Assembly (NCBI GenBank): GCA_964533785.1
Contig: CAZHNG010000307.1
Coordinates: 1-8,171 of the forward strand
From: JANQRV01 sp964533785
GTDB lineage: Bacteria > Bacteroidota > Bacteroidia > Chitinophagales > Saprospiraceae
Reading direction: 5' to 3'
DNA: 8,171 bases
Every line of letters begins with the position of its first letter. The first letter of the stretch is position 1. Under the pieces are notes generated by a model. The model did not search any database. It was not told the origin of the DNA and saw nothing but the letters and a program-made list of their open reading frames with translations. Shown here piece by piece: positions 1 through 5,925 of the stretch. Both the position numbers and the translations under genes were made by a program.

Positions 1-43
1 CTACTGTGCCAGTATGGCCGGCAGGTTAAATCTGCTTTCTTAC

Positions 44-268
44 TTAAAGAATTTTGCCTCCGATCATACCGATTAGCGCCCCAAATCCCAGTTTCCAGAT
101 GGTAAGTAAGGTATTCGTTATACCGATCAGCGCTTCGCTGTGATACACGACATCCATTGCCATGATCACGCTATAGCCGATCATTGAAAGCACCGTCAGT
201 GCCAGTACGAGGTTAAACAGAATTTTAAACGGGCGGCTTAGGACAATAGTTAACTGTTTTTCAGCCAT
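44..268 (-). CDS. Small two-helix membrane protein, 74 aa, unknown function
   Basis: I do not recognise this family. The 74-residue product has a short basic N-terminus, then two hydrophobic stretches at about residues 17-37 and 46-71. The second is rich in glycine (G61, G63, G67, G70, G71), which suggests tight helix packing. There is no lipobox or cleavable signal peptide, so an inner-membrane helical hairpin is the likely form. The ATG at 266-268 lies only 4 bases after the stop of the 54-residue gene upstream on the same strand, so the two are probably one transcript with coupled translation. Its size and two-helix layout resemble holins and small membrane-stress proteins, but no motif supports either. 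That it is a real gene is likely, given the tight spacing and coherent membrane topology; its function is unknown. Confidence 0.62.
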   Translation of the reverse strand: MAEKQLTIVLSRPFKILFNLVLALTVLSMIGYSVIMAMDVVYHSEALIGITNTLLTIWKLGFGALIGMIGGKIL

Positions 269-272
269 AGAT

Positions 273-437
273 CTAGTCTTTATACGATTTCAAATACTTC
301 CCCTGATAAACAAATTTACATTCACATCCCGGTCGAAAAATACAATGCTTAAGTAGTATCCTTAAGTTATGGCTAGCCAGGACTGCCAATAAAAAAATGC
401 CCGCGGAAATAAGCATCAACAACAATTGAACATCCAT
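273..437 (-). CDS. Very small single-helix membrane protein, 54 aa, with a cysteine-containing tail
   Basis: An ATG at 435-437 opens an uninterrupted frame of 54 codons ending in TAG at 273-275. The product begins with a hydrophobic helix (about residues 4-22, rich in Leu, Ile and Ala). A basic hydrophilic tail follows, with three cysteines (C32, C38, C40; the last two form a C-x-C pair) and several Lys and Tyr residues near the end. One membrane span with a positive tail predicts an N-out, C-in orientation by the positive-inside rule. The stop lies 4 bases before the start of the 74-residue membrane gene, which is typical of operon partners. No family is recognised. The composition (one clean helix, then a charged tail) argues against a random frame, but a chance ORF of this length cannot be excluded. 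Confidence 0.5.
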   Translation of the reverse strand: MDVQLLLMLISAGIFLLAVLASHNLRILLKHCIFRPGCECKFVYQGKYLKSYKD

Positions 438-496
438 AATTTGTGCAGTTTATCTTATAAAAATACTAATAATATTACAAAATCTCCCGGTTAAAG

Positions 497-530
497 TTGG
501 TCGTTTCGCCCAAAATTCCGGTTACATTTT
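497..530 (+). promoter_or_regulatory. Possible Bacteroidota-type promoter for the OmpA-family gene
   Basis: A TTG at 497-499 and TACATTTT at 523-530 approximate the Bacteroidota -33 (TTG) and -7 (TAnnTTTG) elements. The match is 7 of 8 in the -7 word, and the 23-base spacing is at the long end of what is accepted. Transcription would start near 536, giving a leader of about 60 bases before the ATG at 596. The rest of 438-595 is AT-rich and shows nothing else I can name. Confidence 0.3.
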
Positions 531-595
531 CGGCAATAAAATACTAAAATCGCGTTTGGGGTAGTTCTTAGCTAAAATCAAAGCAACTGTATTTT

Positions 596-1384
596 ATGAG
601 AAAACTTATTGCATTATTTACGCTGCTTACAGCAATTACTTTTTCCGGTTGTAACCAAAGCAAAATGGCTGCGCTGGAAACTGAAATTGAAGCAAAAAAA
701 GAACAAATCGCACAACTCGAAGAACAGGTGGAGCATTTGCAAAACACGAACAGCAGTCTGTTAGACCGGCTTTCCGATTTATCTATCATCAACAAGACCG
801 GGGCGGAAAGCATCCAAAAGTCACTGGACAATATGACGCAACAGTACGGTTTTATTCAGGACCTGACCCAAAAGGTACAAACCAAAGATTCCATCAACCT
901 GGCCCTGGTGATGAATTTGAAACGATCGCTCAGCGATATCAATGATGAAGATGTACAGGTGGAAGTACGTGGAGGAGTCGTGTACGTTTCTATATCCGAT
1001 AAATTACTCTTCAGTTCCGGTAGTTCAAAAATAAACGATTCCGCCCAGCGGGTATTGGAAAAAATTGCTACGGTAATCAATGACCACAATGAGTTGGATG
1101 TACTGGTGGAGGGACATACGGACAATGTTCCCATTAACAACAATTGCATCGTTGACAACTGGGACCTCAGCGTAAAACGCGCCACTTCCGTCGTAAGAGT
1201 TTTGACAAACGATTATGGTGTTTACCCGGAACGCCTCACGGCAGCCGGCCGTTCGGAATTCATCCCCAAGGAGGATAATACCACCGTCGTGGGAAGAAGT
1301 AAAAATCGCCGTACGGAAATTGTCATCACCCCTAAACTAGACCAATTCTTCGCACTTCTGGAGTCACCAGAGCTAAAGAATTAA
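596..1384 (+). CDS. OmpA-family lipoprotein with coiled coil and peptidoglycan-binding domain
   Basis: A 262-residue envelope protein. Residues 1-19 form a lipoprotein signal peptide ending in the lipobox F-S-G-C, with C19 the lipidated residue. Residues about 24-60 form a charged heptad-like coiled coil (alternating Glu, Lys, Gln and Leu). A linker leads to the C-terminal OmpA/MotB domain (about 125-246). That domain shows EGHTDNVPI at 172-180, NWDLSVKRA at 188-196 and NRRTEI at 237-242. By family knowledge, D176 and R195 match the Asp and Arg that bind meso-diaminopimelate in peptidoglycan. The protein should be anchored in the outer membrane by its lipid and tether that membrane to the cell wall. 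It lacks the N-terminal beta-barrel of classical OmpA and is not a MotB stator, because it has a lipobox instead of a transmembrane helix. The ATG is fixed by the signal peptide. The gene diverges from the two small membrane genes to its left. Confidence 0.9.
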   Translation: MRKLIALFTLLTAITFSGCNQSKMAALETEIEAKKEQIAQLEEQVEHLQNTNSSLLDRLSDLSIINKTGAESIQKSLDNMTQQYGFIQDLTQKVQTKDSINLALVMNLKRSLSDINDEDVQVEVRGGVVYVSISDKLLFSSGSSKINDSAQRVLEKIATVINDHNELDVLVEGHTDNVPINNNCIVDNWDLSVKRATSVVRVLTNDYGVYPERLTAAGRSEFIPKEDNTTVVGRSKNRRTEIVITPKLDQFFALLESPELKN

Positions 1385-1387
1385 CCC

Positions 1388-1440
1388 AACCTCCAAGCGG
1401 GGGATCTAAAGCCAACAGGTTTTCGAACCCCCGTTAGGTT
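1388..1440 (+). terminator. Interrupted inverted repeat after the OmpA-family gene; possible terminator or attenuator
   Basis: AACCT (1388-1392) and CGGGGG (1398-1403) pair with CCCCCG (1428-1433) and AGGTT (1436-1440). The inner bases AA/TT also pair, leaving small bulges and a 24-base loop. There is no T-run after the stem, so it is not a textbook intrinsic terminator. A second, smaller hairpin, GGTT-TTCG-AACC at 1418-1429, has a UUCG-type loop and shares C1428 and C1429 with the large stem, so the two folds compete. It sits just after the lipoprotein stop and just before the phosphatase promoter, which fits a boundary between transcripts. Confidence 0.4.
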
Positions 1441-1457
1441 TAATCCCCTCGTTTATT

Positions 1458-1465
1458 TACTTTTG
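1458..1465 (+). promoter_or_regulatory. Perfect -7 promoter word immediately upstream of the PAP2 gene
   Basis: TACTTTTG at 1458-1465 matches the Bacteroidota -7 consensus TAnnTTTG at every fixed position and ends 4 bases before the ATG at 1470. In this promoter class transcription starts a few bases after the G, which would place +1 at or next to the start codon. A -33 TTG is not obvious; the nearest candidate is the GTTTA around 1438-1442. If it is active, the phosphatase mRNA would be essentially leaderless. Confidence 0.45.
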
Positions 1466-1469
1466 AAAC

Positions 1470-2042
1470 ATGGATGCAATTGTAGCTTTAGACCAATACT
1501 GGTTCGAGTTGATCAATCAAGGATTGCAGAACGCACTGTTGGATTGGCTGATGCCGTATTGGAGAGACAAAGAGTTCTGGATTCCTTTTTACGCGATCCT
1601 CTTGATCTTTTGTTTTTATAAATTCAAATGGAAAGCTCTGATTTTTGTGATTGGTGTGGCAGCCACCATCGGAGCAGCAGATACCGTTAGTAGTCAATGG
1701 ATAAAAAAAAGCGTGCAAAGACTACGACCCTGCAATGATAACGAAATAAAAGAAGACGTACACTTATTGGTGAGTTGCGGTAGCGGCTATAGTTTTACTT
1801 CTTCCCATGCTACCAATCATTTTGCTTTAGCTGCTTTTCTTAGTCTTACATTAGGAGCCTTATATACCTGGCTTCGCCTACCTTTGTATTTATGGGCAGG
1901 TTCTATTGCTTTCGGGCAGGTGTACGTTGGTGTACATTATCCGCTGGATGTGATAGCCGGTGCCTTGATTGGCTTCATCATTGGATATATAATAGCCAGA
2001 TTGTACAACAATTTTCCGCAATTCAGATTATCATTGCGGTAA
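1470..2042 (+). CDS. PAP2-family (type 2 phosphatidic acid phosphatase) membrane phosphatase
   Basis: A 190-residue integral membrane protein. All three PAP2 signature regions are present in order. C1 is K79-x6-R86-P87. C2 is S-F-T-S-S-H at 108-113, where H113 is the general acid/base. C3 ends in G-V-H-Y-P-L-D at 154-160, with H156 the expected phosphohistidine nucleophile and D160 its partner. Hydrophobic helices lie near 38-50, 56-72, 116-134, 138-150 and 161-178. The family removes phosphate from lipid phosphates such as undecaprenyl pyrophosphate, phosphatidate or phosphatidylglycerol phosphate; the substrate cannot be told here. Two positions differ from the textbook consensus: C2 has Thr and Ser in place of the Pro and Gly of PSGH, and C3 has Q150 where Arg is usual. 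Similar variants are, as I recall, common in Bacteroidota relatives, so loss of activity is not implied. The metal-transporter gene follows after 33 bases. Confidence 0.88.
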   Translation: MDAIVALDQYWFELINQGLQNALLDWLMPYWRDKEFWIPFYAILLIFCFYKFKWKALIFVIGVAATIGAADTVSSQWIKKSVQRLRPCNDNEIKEDVHLLVSCGSGYSFTSSHATNHFALAAFLSLTLGALYTWLRLPLYLWAGSIAFGQVYVGVHYPLDVIAGALIGFIIGYIIARLYNNFPQFRLSLR

Positions 2043-2075
2043 TACCAGAAAATCTTTGAACATAAAAGCTGATCC

Positions 2076-2810
2076 GTGTCAATTTGGGAATATTTATTGT
2101 TGTTTTTTTCGGTCCTTATCGGAGGAGGTTTAGCTTTAATCATACAAAACAAGCAACCGACCTATATCAAATTGATCATTCCTTTTACCGGTGCCTATAT
2201 ATTGGGCATTACGGTATTGCATTTGATGCCCATCGTATTTTCTCAAGGTAGTCATCAGGTTGGCTTATATGTACTACTTGGTTTTTTTATACAAATCTTT
2301 CTGGAACAATTTTCCCACGGCATAGAACATGGTCATATTCACGCTCCCGACTTTCCAAGGACCAGCATATTGTTCACACTTTCCGTAGGGCTTGGCATTC
2401 ACGCACTATTAGAAGGCGTTCCCCTCAGCATTTACCCACAGGTACATGAACTGCTGCACCAACACGAAGGCTCGCATAACCATTTGCTGTTTGGTGTTAT
2501 CCTGCACAAAGCGCCCGCAGCATTTGCGCTGGCCAGTATTCTTCAGTTGGCCGGTTTTTCAATGAAATTAACAACTATCGTATTGGTTGTTTTTGCTGCC
2601 CTATCCCCCATTGGAGCCTTTCTATCTTCCTTTTTTCAACCTGATGTAGATACGGTTATCGCTCTAACCGCCATTATCATCGGTCTCTTCCTTCACATAT
2701 CTACCACAACCATCTTCGAGGCCGATGACAAGCACCAGCACCGTATTTCGTACCAAAAGATCGGAGTTATCATTCTGGGGGTCAGTTTAGCTTTACTCAC
2801 CTTGATATAA
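2076..2810 (+). CDS. ZIP-family divalent metal (probably zinc) transporter
   Basis: A 244-residue inner-membrane protein with about seven or eight hydrophobic helices. The metal-path motifs of the ZIP family are visible: H-A-L-L-E-G at 109-114 (the HNxxEG position in helix 4) and H-K-A-P at 144-147 (the HExP position in helix 5). A later H207 and E215 flank a helix end. Two cytosol- or surface-facing loops are histidine-rich: H81, H85, H87 and H89, and H124, H128, H130, H134 and H136. These are typical metal-handling loops of ZIP proteins. The expected role is uptake of Zn2+ or a related metal into the cytoplasm. The start is GTG at 2076: an in-frame TGA at 2070-2072 leaves no earlier start, and the first helix begins at once. 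The gene follows the PAP2 gene by 33 bases on the same strand and may be cotranscribed. No Zur-like operator was recognised. Confidence 0.87.
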   Translation: MSIWEYLLLFFSVLIGGGLALIIQNKQPTYIKLIIPFTGAYILGITVLHLMPIVFSQGSHQVGLYVLLGFFIQIFLEQFSHGIEHGHIHAPDFPRTSILFTLSVGLGIHALLEGVPLSIYPQVHELLHQHEGSHNHLLFGVILHKAPAAFALASILQLAGFSMKLTTIVLVVFAALSPIGAFLSSFFQPDVDTVIALTAIIIGLFLHISTTTIFEADDKHQHRISYQKIGVIILGVSLALLTLI

Positions 2811-2919
2811 CAGCATTCAAAATTGTTCTTTGGGTTTTAATTGTTTAAATGGATGTCATTCAGACAAAATGTGATCTAACCCATTAAAATACAGCAATCA
2901 ACAAATCAAAACATTTCTC

Positions 2920-2943
2920 ATGTTACATTTTTTATGTTAACAT
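2920..2943. promoter_or_regulatory. Paired palindromes upstream of the TonB-dependent receptor; candidate operator
   Basis: ATGTTACAT (2920-2928, symmetric around one central base) and ATGTTAACAT (2934-2943, a perfect 10-base palindrome) lie 5 bases apart in the receptor leader. They also form a larger inverted repeat, TGTTA...TAACA (2921-2925 and 2938-2942). They sit about 25-45 bases upstream of a weak -7 word at 2968-2975, a position where activators often bind. The regulator is unknown. The surrounding stretch is AT-rich, so chance remains possible. Confidence 0.38.
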
Positions 2944-2967
2944 AATATTAAGTCTCTGCAAAAAACT

Positions 2968-2975
2968 TTAATTTG
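2968..2975 (+). promoter_or_regulatory. Possible -7 promoter element for the receptor-hydrolase operon
   Basis: TTAATTTG at 2968-2975 matches TAnnTTTG except at its second base. A TTAAG around 2948-2952 is a poor -33 candidate at about the right distance. Transcription would begin near 2981, giving a leader of about 45 bases before the ATG at 3025. The weak match would suit a promoter needing an activator at the adjacent palindromes. Confidence 0.28.
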
Positions 2976-3024
2976 TGCCCGGGACTTGTTAAAATTATTG
3001 TTGGAAAAATCGGACATTACTAGT

Positions 3025-5874
3025 ATGAAATTTTCACAACAGTGTAGCTACAATGGCATAATATTGCTATTGTTTGGTTTTATTCATTTTTCTTCTCAGG
3101 CTCAATCAATTATCAAAGGAGAAGTATCGGATGCTTCGAACAATGATCCTTTGATCGGTGCCAGCGTACTGATCAAAGGTACAACTTCAGGCACGGTAAC
3201 GGATTATGACGGCGCCTTTGAAATAAAAACGGATGAAGCCCTTCCCATAACGCTTGTTTTTTCCTATACAGGGTTCGACCCCAAAGAGGTGGAAGTAACC
3301 AACGCGGAAGAATATCTAAAAATTGATCTGAGCGAAGGAATCTTTACCACTGAAGTTGTGGAAGTAAAAGGACAAAGGATCTCTGAAAAACAAAAGGCTT
3401 CGCCTTTAACCGTTGAGTCCCTCGATATCTTAGCCATCAAACAAACGGCTGCTGATAATTTCTACGATGGCCTGGGAACTTTGAAAGGAGTGGATTTGAC
3501 CGCAGCCAGCCTGGGATTTAAGATCATTAATACCCGGGGATTCAACAGTACGAGTCCGGTCCGGTCCTTACAAATTATTGACGGGGTCGATAATCAGGCC
3601 CCAGGTCTAAACTTTTCTTTAGGAAATTTCCTTGGCGCACCCGAAACAGATGTTCTCAAAGTAGATTTGATCGTAGGCGCCAGTTCAGCCTATTACGGTC
3701 CAAATGCTTTTAATGGGGTGATCAGTATGACCACCAAAGATCCTTTTATTCAAAGAGGATTGTCGGCAACTTTCAAAGCGGGAGAACGCAACCTTCTTTC
3801 CTCAGGAGTACGCTGGGCCGATGCGGTAAACAACAAAAAGGGGCAGCCTTTTTTCGCCTATAAATTCAATTTCTATTATCTGAGCGCGGATGACTGGGAA
3901 GCGGACAATTACGATCCGGTTTACAATACTGAAACTGGAGTGGACAATCCTGGCGGTTACGATGCCGTCAATATATACGGAGACGAGTATTATTCCGGTA
4001 ACGATGTTTCCGACGCTCCGATCATTCAGGCCCCCGGCCTTGGTACCTGGCACCGGACGGGCTACCGCGAAATTGACCTGGTGGATTACGACACCCGAAA
4101 CATCAAAGCCAATGCAGCTTTACACTTCAGAACCAACCCGGGGAAAGCCGAAGAATCTCCCGAATTGATCATTGCTTCCAACTTCGGTACCGGTACAACC
4201 GTTTACCAGGGAGATAATCGGTTTAGCCTGAGAAATATCCTGTTATTCCAGAACCGGATAGAGTTCAAGAAAAGGGATAAATTCTTTATTAGAGCCTACG
4301 CAACGCACGAAGATGCGGGTGATTCTTACGATCCGTTCTTTACGGCTTTAAGATTACAAGAAGAAGCTAAAAGAGACGTGAACTGGAGCAGGGATTATTT
4401 TAACTACTGGCAATCCACTATCACACCACAAATTCAGGAAGACGAAACGTTTCCTGAACTTGAGATCCTCGGCTTCGACCCCAATACCAATATGGTCATT
4501 ACCAGTTTTGACACCGTAGCCCTTCGCCAGTGGTTCAGAGAGGAAAATAATATCAATAACTTATTTGCCTGGCATGATGAAGCTGAAGCTTTTGCTAACC
4601 AGAAATCTCCTTCTTCTTCTGTACAAAGTGTTCCGTTTTTTGAGCCTGGCACAGCAAGGTTTAATGAAAAATTCAATGAGATCACAACCAAGAAAAGGAC
4701 AGAAGGAGGAACTTTGTTTTCCGACCGATCCGCTCTTTATCACGTACACGGCGAATACAAGTTTACCCCTGAATTCGTAGACGAAATAACCGTCGGAGGG
4801 AATGCTAGATATTACACACCTAGATCTGAGGGAACTATTTTTTACGACACTGCCGGAATTGAAATTACTAATTTCGAATTTGGTCTTTACTCCGGTCTTA
4901 AAAAAAGCTTTTCCAATAATAAATGGACGGCTCAAGCTACTTTCAGGGTAGATAAAAACGAAAATTTCGACTGGCTTTTTTCTCCTGCTGCTTCTTTGGT
5001 CTGGAAACCATCCGCTAATAATTATTTAAGGGCTTCTTTTTCTTCTGCTATTCGAAATCCTACGCTGACTGACCAGTATCTATTCCTGAATGTTGGGCCT
5101 GCTATTTTATCCGGAAACCTGAATGGAGTAAAAGGTTTGGTAACGATAGAATCCTTGTTTGATTGGTTCAGTACTTTAAGCCCTAATGACTTGGAATTTT
5201 TTGACATCGACCCGGTAAAGCCCGAGAGGGTAAGAACATTTGAAGTAGGCTATCGGACCACTTTATTTAATAGTCTTTACGTTGATGCGGGCTACTATTA
5301 TAGCATTTACAATGATTTTATCGGGTTTAACCTTGGAGCAGATCTAAGGATAGATCCGGCAACCGGCCGGCCACTTGACGTTCAGGTTTTTCGCTACTCC
5401 GCTAATTCGACGAATGAAGTAACTACCCAAGGGTTTTCAGCCGGCTTCAACTATTACTTTAAGAGGTATTACATGTTCTCCGGGAATTATTCCTGGAACC
5501 GGCTGAATAAAACATTTGAGGATGACCCTATTATTCCTGCCTTTAATACTCCGGAACATAAATTCAATATTGGGTTAAGCGGTCGGGATATTCCAATTAC
5601 CATTGGCGGAAAAACCTATAATAATTTTGGGTTCAATATTAACTATAAATGGATCGAAGGCTTTCTCTTTGAAGGATCTCCACAATTTACCGGACTGATC
5701 CCTACTTACGACCTGTTAGATGCACAGGTGAATTACCTAGTTCAAAAAATTAACACTACTGTGAAAGTTGGCGCCTCTAACTTACTGGACAACCGACAAT
5801 TCCAGGCCTACGGTGGTCCTCGAATCGGGCGGTTGGCCTATATTTCATTTGCTTATGAATTTGATAAAAAATAA
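3025..5874 (+). CDS. TonB-dependent outer-membrane receptor with carboxypeptidase-regulatory-like N-terminal domain
   Basis: A 949-residue outer-membrane transporter. The frame stays open back to a TTG at 2986, but the ATG at 3025 is chosen because a signal peptide follows it directly (hydrophobic core about 11-22, likely cleavage after S-Q-A at 24-26). Residues 28-105 are a CarboxypepD_reg-like beta domain (G-E-V-S-D, P-L-I-G-A-S-V-L-I-K-G-T, T-D-Y-D-G-A-F-E-I), a Bacteroidota hallmark. The plug (about 120-240) shows N-T-R-G-F at 169-173, I-I-D-G-V at 184-188 and Y-Y-G-P-N-A-F-N-G-V-I-S-M-T-T-K at 223-238. The remainder is a 22-strand-type barrel ending in Y-I-S-F-A-Y-E-F near the C-terminus. 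About 125 residues at 440-565 look like a large extracellular loop. The role is TonB/ExbBD-powered import; the substrate is unknown. No SusD gene follows; instead a T9SS-secreted hydrolase-like protein begins 51 bases downstream, probably in the same operon. Confidence 0.93.
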   Translation: MKFSQQCSYNGIILLLFGFIHFSSQAQSIIKGEVSDASNNDPLIGASVLIKGTTSGTVTDYDGAFEIKTDEALPITLVFSYTGFDPKEVEVTNAEEYLKIDLSEGIFTTEVVEVKGQRISEKQKASPLTVESLDILAIKQTAADNFYDGLGTLKGVDLTAASLGFKIINTRGFNSTSPVRSLQIIDGVDNQAPGLNFSLGNFLGAPETDVLKVDLIVGASSAYYGPNAFNGVISMTTKDPFIQRGLSATFKAGERNLLSSGVRWADAVNNKKGQPFFAYKFNFYYLSADDWEADNYDPVYNTETGVDNPGGYDAVNIYGDEYYSGNDVSDAPIIQAPGLGTWHRTGYREIDLVDYDTRNIKANAALHFRTNPGKAEESPELIIASNFGTGTTVYQGDNRFSLRNILLFQNRIEFKKRDKFFIRAYATHEDAGDSYDPFFTALRLQEEAKRDVNWSRDYFNYWQSTITPQIQEDETFPELEILGFDPNTNMVITSFDTVALRQWFREENNINNLFAWHDEAEAFANQKSPSSSVQSVPFFEPGTARFNEKFNEITTKKRTEGGTLFSDRSALYHVHGEYKFTPEFVDEITVGGNARYYTPRSEGTIFYDTAGIEITNFEFGLYSGLKKSFSNNKWTAQATFRVDKNENFDWLFSPAASLVWKPSANNYLRASFSSAIRNPTLTDQYLFLNVGPAILSGNLNGVKGLVTIESLFDWFSTLSPNDLEFFDIDPVKPERVRTFEVGYRTTLFNSLYVDAGYYYSIYNDFIGFNLGADLRIDPATGRPLDVQVFRYSANSTNEVTTQGFSAGFNYYFKRYYMFSGNYSWNRLNKTFEDDPIIPAFNTPEHKFNIGLSGRDIPITIGGKTYNNFGFNINYKWIEGFLFEGSPQFTGLIPTYDLLDAQVNYLVQKINTTVKVGASNLLDNRQFQAYGGPRIGRLAYISFAYEFDKK

Positions 5875-5925
5875 ATGGTCTATTTCCAATTGATCAGCTT
5901 TTTCATAATAAAACAACTATAGTTT

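Noticed and set aside
1..43. A possible hairpin or gene end at the left edge (TGCCGG...TGGCA)
   Set aside because: The pairing is weak, with no T-run in either direction, and too little sequence is available to judge.
856..1185. A 109-codon minus-strand frame inside the OmpA-family gene
   Set aside because: It is antisense to a well-supported lipoprotein gene, with Ser/Thr/Leu-rich composition typical of a shadow frame. The other overlapping frames inside the receptor and hydrolase were dismissed for the same reason.
2986..3024. N-terminal extension of the receptor from a TTG start
   Set aside because: The ATG at 3025 is followed at once by a good signal peptide. The 13 extra residues would push charged residues ahead of it, and TTG is a rare start.
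5875..5922. A 15-residue frame starting directly after the receptor stop and filling the gap to the hydrolase
   Set aside because: Hydrophobic and neatly placed, but too short to support without conservation data; AT-rich spacer readily gives such frames.
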